From the NCBI RefSeq assembly GCF_024346715.1, contig NZ_AP024853.1, positions 248,001-312,000 of the forward strand: a stretch of DNA of 64,000 nt, given 5' to 3'. Below are positions 47,175 to 56,549 of the stretch, piece by piece. The position numbers and the translations under genes are program-made. The stretch's first letter is position 1. Each line of letters begins with the position of its first letter. The notes beneath the pieces were generated by a model. The model made no database searches. It saw only the letters and a program-made list of their open reading frames with translations, and was not told the DNA's origin. The DNA is from Photobacterium swingsii. Lineage in GTDB: Bacteria; Pseudomonadota; Gammaproteobacteria; Enterobacterales; Vibrionaceae.

Positions 47175-48041
47175 TTAAATATCAGGGTTATTTCTGATCC
47201 TGACGTAGCGAGCAAAGCGCGGAATGCCGCTTTCAGTGAGTCCGTTATAGCGATAATTCACTGTGCTGCCAATGGCTGGTGGTGTTTGGCGTTCAGCATC
47301 TTTAAAGCCGCTGCCAATTTTGAACCTGATATTATCGGGGGTCACAACCCAAATTGCGCCCATCATACCAGTGTATTTACCTTTACCTTCTTCGTAGCCA
47401 ATAACTTTGGCCTCTGCATCTTGATAACGCTTTAATTTTAAAAGTTGTTCACTTCGTCCTAGTTGGTACAAGTTGTCTTTGTGATGAATCATCAGGCCTT
47501 CACCGCCAGACGAGGATGTTTTGTCTAAAGTCTTCTCTAATTCATCTAGGTTATTGACTTCAAACTGTTCGATCACTTGAATATGCGGGTGGTTAAGTGC
47601 GGTAATTGACGTATTTAGCATGGTGTAGCGCTGAGCAAACGTCATATTCGGCGTAGGGGTGTCATAGACCATAAAGCTGATCCTACGCCATGAATCTTCA
47701 TTGGGTAGTGTATCTAGAACCGTTCTGGCAACATGCTGAAAACCGCCGCGACCAGCCCATAATTCACCGTCTAATGGAATAGTGGGGAATTGATCGATAA
47801 ACCAATCAGGTGCATTGAGTTTATTGCCTGAGCGAGTGACGAAGCCTTTCCCATCCCAAAAAGCACGAATACCATCTAACTTTTCACTGACTAGGTAGTC
47901 GCTAATAGACCCTTCTAAGCTTTGCTTATTTTGAACCGTAGTGAGGAGTAAATCTTTGGCTTGCATAATGGCAGGGGCTGAGTCATGAGCCAAAAGAGGG
48001 AAAGAGAGAGTTAACGCGAGAGTGATAGGGGTGATTTTCAT
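47175..48041 (-). CDS. Periplasmic-type ATP-dependent DNA ligase (LigE-like)
   Basis: A minimal ATP-dependent DNA ligase of 288 residues with an apparent signal peptide (MKITPITLALTLSFPLLAHD). Nucleotidyltransferase motifs are complete: EKLDGIRA (motif I, adenylated Lys54), RSGN (Ia), ISFMVYDTP (III), GEGLMIH (IV) and LLKLKRY (V), followed by a short OB-fold domain (AIGSTVNYRYNG). The family (Lig E) has been proposed to act on extracellular or imported DNA in naturally competent bacteria. I start at ATG 48041 with GAGG upstream; a TTG at 48053 is less likely. No recombination genes are adjacent. Confidence 0.9.
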   Translation of the reverse strand: MKITPITLALTLSFPLLAHDSAPAIMQAKDLLLTTVQNKQSLEGSISDYLVSEKLDGIRAFWDGKGFVTRSGNKLNAPDWFIDQFPTIPLDGELWAGRGGFQHVARTVLDTLPNEDSWRRISFMVYDTPTPNMTFAQRYTMLNTSITALNHPHIQVIEQFEVNNLDELEKTLDKTSSSGGEGLMIHHKDNLYQLGRSEQLLKLKRYQDAEAKVIGYEEGKGKYTGMMGAIWVVTPDNIRFKIGSGFKDAERQTPPAIGSTVNYRYNGLTESGIPRFARYVRIRNNPDI

Positions 48042-48293
48042 ATCAAGCCTCAAGCAGCAAAAGCCAATAGGTGACTTCTATGCTAGTCGAAATAATGCTT
48101 GATATAGTTTTTTATGCTGATAGTGGTATATGCGCTGCTTTTTTAGTGCTGCCTAATAATAAAATGAGTATAAATTGGAGCAAAATACAAGGAAATTGGT
48201 ATTCATGCTGAGCTGCGTTAGAATCGCATGCCGAGTGGGGATCATACAAAAAGAAAAACTAGCTGTAACAGGACTAGAAAATACAGGTTGACT

Positions 48294-49346
48294 ATGCAAG
48301 TAACAAAGCTAGGTATTCAAGCATTTCTGCAAAAGAAAAATATTGAGTTTACCTTTCGTAATTATTTTATTCATGTCATGAGTTTTATGGCGTTAGGGCT
48401 ATTTTCATCACTTCTTATTGGATCGATTTTAAATACTATAGGTATTAAGTTTGGTATTCCCATTTTGTCCGAAACATTATGGCCAATTGCCAAGCAGATG
48501 ACAGGTCCAGCAATTGGTGTCGCGATCGCTTATGCACTGAAAGCGCCACCATTAGTGCTTTTTTCGGCAACAACCGCAGGTGCTGCAGGTGCTGCAATGG
48601 GAGGGCCTGTAGGTGCTTATATTGCGGCTGTAGTAGCAACAGAATGTGGCAAACTGGTCGCGAATGAAACCAAAGTTGATATTTTAGTTACGCCTGCCGT
48701 AACTGTGACGGTTGGGGTATTGGTTGGCAGCTGGGTAGGGCCGCATGTTGGCGAATTAATGGATGGTTTGGGTAATATCATCATATCAGCGACACAGTTA
48801 CAGCCGCTTCTAATGGGAGCTGTTGTCGCCGTATTAATGGGGATGGCACTAACGTTACCTATTAGTAGTGCTGCTATTGCGATCATGCTGAGTTTAAATA
48901 GCTTGGCTGCAGGTGCGGCGACTGTCGGGTGTTGTGCACAAATGGTGGGCTTTGCTGTAATGAGCTTTAGAGAAAACCGTTGGGCTGGACTTGCTGCTCA
49001 AGGGATAGGTACCTCTATGCTCCAAATGCCAAATATTATCCGAAACCCTAAAATTTGGTGGCCACCAATTATCACATCAGCCATTTTAGGCCCTGTTGCC
49101 ACACTCATTTTTACAATGGAAAATACACCATTAGGTGCTGGGATGGGGACGTCAGGGTTTGTTGGTCAGATCCAAACCTACATAGCAATGGAAGGCACTG
49201 GCTTAGCCGATGGTGAAATTTATAAAGCCATTTTAATAATGCACATAGTTGCCCCTGCTGTTATTACACTCGTAATTGCAGAAATGATGCGCAAAATAGG
49301 CTGGATTAAGCCTGGTGACCTAACCTTAAATCTCTCCAGTAAGTAA
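48294..49346 (+). CDS. PTS EIIC-type membrane protein (EIIC_2 family), orphan
   Basis: A 350-residue transporter-like membrane protein. The sequence has about nine or ten helices with Gly/Ala-rich segments such as AAGAAMGGPVGAYIAAVVATE and MALTLPISSAAIAIML, and matches the PTS_EIIC_2 group, not the classic sugar EIIC. No EIIA or EIIB domain or gene is present nearby, so phosphorylation-coupled transport is doubtful; it may be a regulatory or facilitator protein. The ATG at 48294 lies after AGGTTGAC; the 22 upstream codons in the same frame have no site. Confidence 0.8.
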   Translation: MQVTKLGIQAFLQKKNIEFTFRNYFIHVMSFMALGLFSSLLIGSILNTIGIKFGIPILSETLWPIAKQMTGPAIGVAIAYALKAPPLVLFSATTAGAAGAAMGGPVGAYIAAVVATECGKLVANETKVDILVTPAVTVTVGVLVGSWVGPHVGELMDGLGNIIISATQLQPLLMGAVVAVLMGMALTLPISSAAIAIMLSLNSLAAGAATVGCCAQMVGFAVMSFRENRWAGLAAQGIGTSMLQMPNIIRNPKIWWPPIITSAILGPVATLIFTMENTPLGAGMGTSGFVGQIQTYIAMEGTGLADGEIYKAILIMHIVAPAVITLVIAEMMRKIGWIKPGDLTLNLSSK

Positions 49347-49361
49347 CTGTGAACCAATCAC

Positions 49362-49874
49362 TTAGCTGTTATCATGGATAGCAGCTAAGTGTCTCACAGA
49401 TTGTCCGCATTGATAAAAAGCGTCAGCTTGAACTTTATCAGCAACAAAAGATAAATGTGAATCCATCCCATCCATATTTAAACGTGTTTTGTTTCCCCGT
49501 GTCTTAAAAATATCAATAAATGTCGAAGCGTTGTCTGATGGTGCGGTGAGTGTGGTTGCATAAATGGGCTTGTCATCGACTTTTTTATATAAACGGTGGG
49601 TAACGGGGTAATCGTGATTCGCATACCAGTTATTGAGCTTAGTGGCAGATTGGTGAAGCAAGCCTTCACTCTTTTCTGTAAAAGCTTGACGATGAAATAC
49701 TGTCACCGATGCTTCGTCATTTGCCGATAGGCTTAGTAGCAGGACGATGTTTTCTTGGTTACGTTCTTCATTTACGGTTAAGAAACAGGTGTTACCCTGC
49801 TGATGGTAACTTGAGTTCTCAAGCAATGGTGTCGAAAATGCTGATACGGTTAGAAATAAAAGTGGGGTAACCAT
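49362..49874 (-). CDS. Secreted protein of unknown function
   Basis: A 170-residue protein with a short signal peptide (MVTPLLFLTVSAFSTPLLE). Two Cys residues (GNTCFLT and FYQCGQS) may pair. Nothing else identifies it. A perfect AAGGAGG lies eight bases before the ATG, so it is very likely translated. Its stop lies 15 bases from the stop of the convergent PTS-type gene, with no separate strong terminator seen. Periplasmic location is inferred from the signal peptide. Confidence 0.78.
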   Translation of the reverse strand: MVTPLLFLTVSAFSTPLLENSSYHQQGNTCFLTVNEERNQENIVLLLSLSANDEASVTVFHRQAFTEKSEGLLHQSATKLNNWYANHDYPVTHRLYKKVDDKPIYATTLTAPSDNASTFIDIFKTRGNKTRLNMDGMDSHLSFVADKVQADAFYQCGQSVRHLAAIHDNS

Positions 49875-50120
49875 TACTTGCCTCCTTGAGCGGTAATATT
49901 ATCGCAGTGCGAAATGTGTCTTCATGACTTGAATGTAGCGAGCTCACGCTGAGAATGATGTCTTAGAGACAGGATTGCTTTAGCCTGAGAAATTGTATTA
50001 ACAGTAGGACAGGTGAAATTACTAAAAGTGCAGTGATAAAATTGATAATGTACTGACATATCACACTATCTAACTGATATGATTAGTAACAGAGCAGGCT
50101 TGAATGTGAAGAAGGTAACT

Positions 50121-50807
50121 ATGCCCTCAAAAATGCAAAATGGAAGCACGACATCATCATTGGTAATAGCTGCACTTGTTGGTTCTGTGGTTGGGTTTAT
50201 TTTAGCTACGGCAGTGTGGCAACGGGAACAGCATCCCACGCTAGAGCAATACCAGCTAGCGGTTGATAAAAGTCAGCAGTTAGAAGCGAAGTATTCAAAA
50301 CTTGAAGCAAGTTATACAGAGCTTGAAACGCAATCCTCACTAGATAAAGAGCAGTATACCACCGAGCTCGAAGCGGCAAATGTTCAGTTAGAGCTACAGA
50401 AGAAAGACTTTGATGCACAACTTGCCTCGCTGAAAAAACAGCAAAAGAAAATGACGGTTACCCAGAAGAAACTTGACACCAAAGTCGTTGCACTAAAAAC
50501 GACAGCAGAAAAGCAAAAAGTTGTGCTTGATAACTCAAAAGAACTCTATCAGCAGCAGTTGAAGTTACAAAAACAGGTAGATAATGCAGCGGTAGATGTG
50601 AAAAAAGCACAAGCTGTTGCGAAAGAGTCTAAAAAAGCGTGCGATGAGTTTAAAAGTGGTACGAGTTGGGACTGGGTGTCAGAAGCTGATTGTACAAAAT
50701 ATGAAGCTAAATTGGATATTGTACAAGGTGAACAAGCTAAACTTAGCGCCTTAGAAGCAGAGCTTGAAGCACTAAATCGTAAAATTGAAATCTCATTACC
50801 TAAATAG
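50121..50807 (+). CDS. Membrane-anchored coiled-coil protein
   Basis: About 228 residues: a short N-terminus, one membrane helix (SSLVIAALVGSVVGFILATAV) and then a long alpha-helical coiled coil from about residue 40 to the end, rich in Lys, Gln, Leu and Glu in heptads. Two Cys lie close together (SKKACDEF and VSEADCTKY). The orientation suggests an extended periplasmic or cytoplasmic stalk. No family is recognised. I take ATG 50121 with AAGAAGG before it. A terminator follows. Confidence 0.75.
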   Translation: MPSKMQNGSTTSSLVIAALVGSVVGFILATAVWQREQHPTLEQYQLAVDKSQQLEAKYSKLEASYTELETQSSLDKEQYTTELEAANVQLELQKKDFDAQLASLKKQQKKMTVTQKKLDTKVVALKTTAEKQKVVLDNSKELYQQQLKLQKQVDNAAVDVKKAQAVAKESKKACDEFKSGTSWDWVSEADCTKYEAKLDIVQGEQAKLSALEAELEALNRKIEISLPK

Positions 50808-50848
50808 CTGTTTTATTAAAATAGCGAATTTTAAGTTAATTTACTAAG

Positions 50849-50867
50849 AGGTGGGCTTGTCCCGCCT
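50849..50867 (+). terminator. Terminator of the coiled-coil gene
   Basis: AGGTGGG pairs with CCCGCCT (one G-T), CTTGT loop, then six T. Confidence 0.72.
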
Positions 50868-50896
50868 TTTTTATAGAACAAAAACAAGGATCGTAG

Positions 50897-51214
50897 GTGA
50901 AAAATAACTTATTTACGCATATACCTCGTGAGTTACCTCAAGAAATTTTCGAGGAAGTATTGAATACTCCCAACGTTCGTATCGAGCGTATCGTTTCTAA
51001 AGGACAGGTTACGCCTAAGAATGAATGGTACGATCAAAAAGAAAATGAATGGGTAATGGTGGTTAAAGGACAGGCGAAGCTGTTGTTTGAAGAAGGGATG
51101 GTCGAGGTTAGCTTACAGGAAGGAGATTATATTGATATCAAAGCGCATCAACGCCATCGTGTCTCGTGGACAGACCCGGTGCAAGAAACGATATGGCTTG
51201 CTGTTTTCTATTGA
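50897..51214 (+). CDS. Small cupin-domain protein
   Basis: A 105-residue single-domain cupin. The conserved beta-barrel motifs read WVMVVKGQAKLLFEEG (motif 1 region, with the Gly-rich turn) and GDYIDIKAHQRHRVSW (motif 2, with the metal-type His residues). Metal or substrate cannot be inferred. Start is GTG 50897 with AAGGA six bases upstream. It lies between two terminators and is probably monocistronic. Confidence 0.85.
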   Translation: MKNNLFTHIPRELPQEIFEEVLNTPNVRIERIVSKGQVTPKNEWYDQKENEWVMVVKGQAKLLFEEGMVEVSLQEGDYIDIKAHQRHRVSWTDPVQETIWLAVFY

Positions 51215-51233
51215 TAGCATCCAGAAAGAGAAA

Positions 51234-51271
51234 GGCTTACTCATTACCATTTTGCGATAATGGAGTAAGCC
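51234..51271 (-). terminator. Terminator of the ArcD-like antiporter gene
   Basis: A long stem (GGCTTACTC with GAGTAAGCC, extended inward by CATTA/TAATG) followed on the minus strand by a T-rich stretch. Confidence 0.65.
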
Positions 51272-51295
51272 GCGCACTGTTAACGTGTTCTTTGT

Positions 51296-52732
51296 TTAAA
51301 TGTTCAGTGTACCGTTAGCGAGTAAAACAACAGCAGAAGCTGACATCAGGGTGATGATGATAGCGCCAAGCCATTCGCCTTTACCTTTCAGCAAGGGTTG
51401 CTGACGCTCTCTACGTGTCCAAAACAGGACTAATAACCCAGGGAAGTAAAGCAGGGCAACCAAGAGCAAGTAATCCAAACCTGCGGCATAAATCAGCCAA
51501 GTACCGTAAAGGGTTGCAATGGCGCTGGCGAGCAAATCCCAACGTCGCGCATTGTTGTTGCCGTCGTAGCAAGTATTTTTCAATGCCACTTGCAAACCGT
51601 AAGCGGCAGAAAGACCGTAAGGAATTAAGATAGAAGAGGTCGCGATGTTGACCAGCGTAAGGTATGTACTTTCGCTAAATAAGGTCATGATCAAAAAGGC
51701 TTGTACACCAATAGTTGAAGCCGTTAATGCCGTAATCGGTGCGCCATGGCTATTCTCTCGGCCAAACCACTGAGGAAACAGCCCTTGTTTAGCGGCAACC
51801 ATAGGTGCTTCCGCTGTAACAACTGTCCAACTGAGTAACGCACCACATACTGAAACAATTAAACCAATATTGATCAGCCATGCCCCCCAAGGTCCAACAA
51901 TATGCTCCAGAATTAATGCCATTGAAGGGTTATTCAGTTCAGCGAGTTCTTGTTGAGTCATCACGCCAAAAGCAAACAAAGTGACAGCGACGTATAAAAC
52001 CAATGCAACCAGAAGAGCAATAATAGTCGCATGACCAATTGCTTTTCGGCTTTTTGCACGGCCTGATAATACCACTGCACCTTCAATACCAATGAAGACC
52101 CATAAGGTAATCGACATGGTGTAGCGGACTTGATCCATGACATTGCCTAAACCACTGTTATTCTGCGCCCAGATGTCCATATTGAATTTATCAAAATTGG
52201 CGGCAAGTACAGCAAAAGCAAGGAAGGCACAAAGAGGGACCAGTTTTGCGAAAGTAACCACAATGTTCACTAAGGCCGCTTCTTTTACACCTCTCGTCAC
52301 AAGGTAGTGCATCAACCAAATTAAGATTGTTGCCCCTAGCATTGCTTGCCACGTATTGCCTGAACCAAACAAAATGTTGCCCGGTGAGTCAGTAAAGTAG
52401 CCAATCGCGCTAAATACGACCACAGCATAGGAGGTATTGGCCAAAAGGGTGTTTAGCCAGAATCCCCAAGCGGAATTGAAGCCAAGGAAATCGCCAAAAC
52501 CGGCTTGGGCATAGGCAATAACACCACCATCTAAATGGGGTTTGCGGATAGAAAGGCTGTAAAAGACGCGCACTAAACCTAGCATACCAATACCGGTAAT
52601 GAGCCAGCCTATCATTACGGCACCTGGCCCTGCGCCTGCTGCCATATTTTGCGGCAAACTGAAAATTCCGGCACCGACCATAGTGCTCAAGACTAGTGCG
52701 GTCAGAGCGCCTAATCCTAATTTATTATTCAT
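51296..52732 (-). CDS. Basic amino acid antiporter, ArcD-like
   Basis: A 478-residue APC-superfamily transporter with 12-13 helices. GALTALVLSTMVGAGIFSLP is the APC helix-1 signature and IGIEGAVVLSGRAKSRKAIG is diagnostic of the arginine/ornithine (ArcD) and lysine/agmatine antiporters. Arginine/ornithine exchange is the likely role, which would fit carbamate kinase 5.5 kb away on the same strand. Lysine/cadaverine or arginine/agmatine exchange is an alternative. No ribosome site is evident before the ATG. Confidence 0.86.
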   Translation of the reverse strand: MNNKLGLGALTALVLSTMVGAGIFSLPQNMAAGAGPGAVMIGWLITGIGMLGLVRVFYSLSIRKPHLDGGVIAYAQAGFGDFLGFNSAWGFWLNTLLANTSYAVVVFSAIGYFTDSPGNILFGSGNTWQAMLGATILIWLMHYLVTRGVKEAALVNIVVTFAKLVPLCAFLAFAVLAANFDKFNMDIWAQNNSGLGNVMDQVRYTMSITLWVFIGIEGAVVLSGRAKSRKAIGHATIIALLVALVLYVAVTLFAFGVMTQQELAELNNPSMALILEHIVGPWGAWLINIGLIVSVCGALLSWTVVTAEAPMVAAKQGLFPQWFGRENSHGAPITALTASTIGVQAFLIMTLFSESTYLTLVNIATSSILIPYGLSAAYGLQVALKNTCYDGNNNARRWDLLASAIATLYGTWLIYAAGLDYLLLVALLYFPGLLVLFWTRRERQQPLLKGKGEWLGAIIITLMSASAVVLLANGTLNI

Positions 52733-53072
52733 TATAATGTTTAGCTTTTAAATAGATGCTATTAAGCCTAGTCGTAAACATCCAAATAACGCGTAGTTAT
52801 TCATGATGGCGGTAGAGGTGAAGAAAGAAGATTACACCAAGATGTTCGTCTAGAGCTAAAGCGGTGAAGTAAATGAGCGGTTAAGGTAGTGGATTGTAGT
52901 ATAAACATCAATTGCAAGATGATGGTTTGATGAATATATCTTCGCTTTTTATGGTTTTATTTTCGTGATGCGGTGCTTAGGAGTATTTGAGAGGTAAAGA
53001 GCAAGGTGGGTGACGACGAAGGTAGGCTTAGCAAGCTCAGAGATATACTCTGAGCATGGCTATTTTGCATTC
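52733..53072 (-). other. Intergenic region upstream of the ArcD-like gene
   Basis: About 340 bases; it holds the antiporter promoter and, at its far end, a perfect hairpin after the oxidoreductase gene. No gene seen. Confidence 0.45.
53035..53055 (-). terminator. Hairpin after the oxidoreductase gene
   Basis: GCTCAGAG and CTCTGAGC pair perfectly around ATATA. There is no T-run, so termination is uncertain. Confidence 0.4.
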
Positions 53073-54551
53073 TTAGAAAGCAACTTGGCGAGCTAGTGCG
53101 GAAGGGTAGTTTCGTTGTTCAGCTAACTGTTCGGCGAAGTGTTCAACTTGTGACAATGTTAGACTCAATGTCACGGGGAAGTCTGCTTCCAGCGAGCCAG
53201 AAACACTTGCCGTAATAAGCCCAAGTGATTGCAGTTTTTCAACAACGGCATTTGCAGCTGATAGAGCAGACGAAGCTTTGACAATTTCGGTGCGGGCATA
53301 ATTCATCCCATCAAAACTAATATCGGCAGCGCGTAACGTTGCATCTTGCCCTGGAATTTGTTGTGCTCCGAATAAGGGAAGCCCACCTACTGTAGCTGTT
53401 GAAAACTCAGGAACAAACTGCGACATGTGGTGGATTGCGCGTGTACTTCTGAGTGTGACTTCATTTTCTTGCCATGCGTGGGTCAATTTCTTAATGAAAG
53501 GAGCACTTAATTCAGGTTGTGCATTCGTTGCAGTAGAGTGTACTAAGCCCTTGCTAAATAAAGTAATATCTTCTGTCATGCCATGAAGTTGGAAGTAACC
53601 ATCAGGGTATGGTGTTAGTTGTGCCATGCCATTTGGAGTGCCGCGTTCACCGTGAAAAATAACTTCAGGCCATATACCTTGGCTATTTTTCCAATGGGTG
53701 ACATAAGCGGCTTTAAATTCGACCATGCGTTCGCGAGGAAGCTGAGCCATGTTATCTATTGTGCCTGTTCGATACCCACAAGCATTGATGAGATAATCGA
53801 CTTGTTCGCAATCCGTAACCCAATCTTGTAACTCAGCATTAAATTGCTGGAAGTGGATATCCCATTGTTGTGTTGAGTCATTCTGCTCAAGGTGATTTAC
53901 TTTTGCACCTGTTAGCACTTGGCATGTATTTAGTTTCGATAATGCGAGTGAGGCTGTTGCAGCGATACGAAAGACACTCAAGCCATATTCTTGGACTAGA
54001 ACGATCGGGTACTTAAATTCATCAAGATTGAGGTTTTTTGCCACTGGGATCATCCAGTCATCTAGTGTGGCTGGGGTGGTGGGTAATGCTTTGGCAGCCA
54101 GTTTAGTTAATGTGGCCTGATCATAGAGCTTAAAGTAATCGTTAGGTTCGCCTAGTACTTTATTGTTTTCATCGCTTTCAACTAAGTTTTGGTATGTCTG
54201 TTGAAGTAACTCAAGTCGAGGGAGCAATGCGTCGGGTTCACCATTATCTCGTGTTGGAACGGCGATAACGGTAGGGCGAATATTTGCCGTGTGTGGAAAA
54301 ACTCTAAGGGTGTCGATTGATTGTTTTAATAAATCCAAGCATTGCTGATCTGAAATTTCACGGTACAGATTACCACCAGCGTGCAAATGACAGATAGGTG
54401 GCCCATTGACAAGTGATGCCCCTTCTTCAAATAACACAACATCAACACCTATTTCAGCGAGACGTAGTGCGATGGTTGATCCAGCAACACCACCGCCTAC
54501 AATGCCAACTTTTGTGAGGGTTTTAGTGTTATTTGTTTTGTTTATAATCAT
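53073..54551 (-). CDS. FAD-dependent oxidoreductase
   Basis: A 492-residue flavoprotein. The dinucleotide-binding motif VGIVGGGVAGSTIALRLAEIG lies at residues 15-35 with the acidic ribose-binding strand VVLFEEG; the rest resembles the DAO family (glycine or glycerol-3-phosphate oxidase-like), with VDYLINACGYRTG as the second FAD segment. Substrate is unknown. It is cytoplasmic by lack of signal. The ATG lacks a strong ribosome site. No clear partner gene flanks it. Confidence 0.85.
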   Translation of the reverse strand: MIINKTNNTKTLTKVGIVGGGVAGSTIALRLAEIGVDVVLFEEGASLVNGPPICHLHAGGNLYREISDQQCLDLLKQSIDTLRVFPHTANIRPTVIAVPTRDNGEPDALLPRLELLQQTYQNLVESDENNKVLGEPNDYFKLYDQATLTKLAAKALPTTPATLDDWMIPVAKNLNLDEFKYPIVLVQEYGLSVFRIAATASLALSKLNTCQVLTGAKVNHLEQNDSTQQWDIHFQQFNAELQDWVTDCEQVDYLINACGYRTGTIDNMAQLPRERMVEFKAAYVTHWKNSQGIWPEVIFHGERGTPNGMAQLTPYPDGYFQLHGMTEDITLFSKGLVHSTATNAQPELSAPFIKKLTHAWQENEVTLRSTRAIHHMSQFVPEFSTATVGGLPLFGAQQIPGQDATLRAADISFDGMNYARTEIVKASSALSAANAVVEKLQSLGLITASVSGSLEADFPVTLSLTLSQVEHFAEQLAEQRNYPSALARQVAF

Positions 54552-54796
54552 TGGGTAATAACAATCAATCCGAAAAATCGAACGACTATTCTACTTAGCC
54601 CGAACAGGTATTGAAACAGTTAGAATGTAAACGTTTGCCTGTTCATCGCCTAATTGATGCAAAAGTGGCTCATTTTGATAGGACTATGGATGAGCAATGT
54701 GCTGCTATCTTGTCTAAGTGAATGATCGGACAAGCAAGTGTATTACAGATTGGGATTATGATTTGAACAATCAACCATTGTCGAGCAGAGGTTAAC

Positions 54797-55267
54797 ATGA
54801 AATCCGAGGCAACAAGCGTTAAAGCGTACATGGCTGATCTGCCCGCAGAGCGTCAAGTGGTCATCGAGCAGTTACGGCATATTATTCTTGATAATTTACC
54901 TGAAGGTTTTCAAGAAACAATGAGCTACGGCATGATAGGTTACGTTGTGCCTCATTCACTCTATCCTGATGGGTATCACTGTTCTCCCGATCTACCTTTA
55001 CCATTCATTAATATCGCTAGCCAAAAAAACTTTATCGCGCTTTACCATTCTGGCATTTACAGTAGCCCTGAGTTACTCGCTTGGTTTGTGGACGAGTACC
55101 CTAAATATTGTAAGAGCAAACTGGACATGGGAAAGAGCTGTATTCGTTTTAAGAATATAAATAAGATCCCCTTTGAGCTTATTGCGCAGCTTGTGGCCAA
55201 AGTTAGCGTCCAAGAATGGATAGCTTTGTATGAAAACGCGAGAAAAGTGCCTACTAAAAGGAATTAA
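54797..55267 (+). CDS. DUF1801-family protein
   Basis: A 156-residue protein of the YdhG/YjbR-like fold: ATSVKAYMADLPAERQVVIE, then FQETMSYGMIGYVVP, FINIASQKNFIALYHSG and GKSCIRFKNINKIPFELIAQ, all usual in DUF1801. Biochemical function is not known. AGAGGTTAAC precedes the ATG. It stands alone. Confidence 0.87.
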   Translation: MKSEATSVKAYMADLPAERQVVIEQLRHIILDNLPEGFQETMSYGMIGYVVPHSLYPDGYHCSPDLPLPFINIASQKNFIALYHSGIYSSPELLAWFVDEYPKYCKSKLDMGKSCIRFKNINKIPFELIAQLVAKVSVQEWIALYENARKVPTKRN

Positions 55268-55538
55268 ACAAGACCGAGCAACAATCTACTGATATTATTA
55301 CCACACTAAAATAAGTCAAAAAAAGCGCTCCAGAAACCAAAACGCGTATCAATATGCAGCCTCTATAACTAAGATTGGCGATGTGCCAGCCCCGTCATTT
55401 TAGCGTGGTGCTGAAAGCGCCTTATTAGGTTCTTCATACTAATAATAAGTGTGTTAACAACCTCATTTTGGTTGGTTTAAAACCGCATTACACTGCATGT
55501 TGGCGTATATCGGCAACAAGAAGCGCATCGGAGCGAGT

Positions 55539-56546
55539 ATGACACCGTCAGTATTAATATGTGATGACTCCGCATTAGCCAGAAAACAAATGGCTCGCGC
55601 TTTACCAAGCTCGTTAAATGCGGAAGTCACATTTGCAGTGAATGGTCTTGATGCCCTGAAACAACTGCAAGAAAAACAGTTTTCTTTGATGTTCCTTGAT
55701 CTAACCATGCCAGAAATGGATGGTTATCAAACGCTGCAAGCGATTCAAGAGCAGGGCATCGATATCAAAGTGGTTGTCGTTTCAGGCGACATCCAACCAC
55801 AAGCTCAATCACGTGTTAAAGCCCTTGGCGCGCTTGATTTCTTGAAAAAACCCGTTGATAAAGCTTATATCAAAACCTTGTTGCAAGAGTTGTTACCGCC
55901 GCCTGCAGAGTTTGATTTTGATGCGCCTATTCAACGTACCGCTATTCCAGCATTGCGTCGTCGTGATATTTATCTAGAAGTTGCCAACGTAGCCATTGGT
56001 CGTGCGGCTGATTCACTTGCTCGCCACTTTGACGTATTTGTGAATCTACCGCTTCCTAATGTTAATGTGTTTGAAGTGAGCGAACTTCATATGACCATGC
56101 GCCACCTTGCCAGCAATAGCAATATGTCGGGTGTATGCCAAGGTTTCAGTGGTGAAGGTATTGCTGGTGAAGCGCTAGTTTTGCTGAGTGACTCAAGTGT
56201 TAGTGAAGTCATGCAGTTGATGCAATACCCAGAAGACAGTGGACAAGATTTTGAGTTAGAACTACTGATGGATGTCAGTAATATTCTTGTGGGGTCTTTC
56301 TTAAAAGGGTTAGGGCAGCAGGCTGAAGTGAAGTTCTTCCAAAGCCACCCTGTGTTGCTTGGTAAGCATCAACCCGTCGATTCATTTATTGATCAAACAT
56401 CAGGAAACTGGCGACGTACAATGACGTTTGAAGTGAGTTACTGTATTGAAAACACAAATATCAAATGTGACATGCTATTGATGTTTGTTGATGAATCGCT
56501 GCCACTGCTTGATAACAAGCTGTCTTATTTATTGGACGAGGATTAA
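55539..56546 (+). CDS. Response regulator fused to a CheC-like phosphatase domain
   Basis: A 335-residue two-domain protein. Residues 1-115 are a receiver: acidic pocket Asp9/Asp10, phospho-acceptor Asp54 (MFLDLTMPEMDG), Ser82 and Lys104. Residues 140-335 resemble CheC/CheX phosphatases. The motif [D/S]xxxExxN-x22-P fits exactly at Asp143/Glu147/Asn150/Pro173; a second copy Glu241/Asp245/Asn248/Pro271 has Glu and Asp swapped. In CheC these dephosphorylate CheY-P, so this domain may act on its own or another receiver. I use ATG 55539 (GGAG five bases upstream); TTG 55497 is less likely. It is coupled to the PAS gene three bases downstream. Confidence 0.9.
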   Translation: MTPSVLICDDSALARKQMARALPSSLNAEVTFAVNGLDALKQLQEKQFSLMFLDLTMPEMDGYQTLQAIQEQGIDIKVVVVSGDIQPQAQSRVKALGALDFLKKPVDKAYIKTLLQELLPPPAEFDFDAPIQRTAIPALRRRDIYLEVANVAIGRAADSLARHFDVFVNLPLPNVNVFEVSELHMTMRHLASNSNMSGVCQGFSGEGIAGEALVLLSDSSVSEVMQLMQYPEDSGQDFELELLMDVSNILVGSFLKGLGQQAEVKFFQSHPVLLGKHQPVDSFIDQTSGNWRRTMTFEVSYCIENTNIKCDMLLMFVDESLPLLDNKLSYLLDED

Positions 56547-56549
56547 AGA

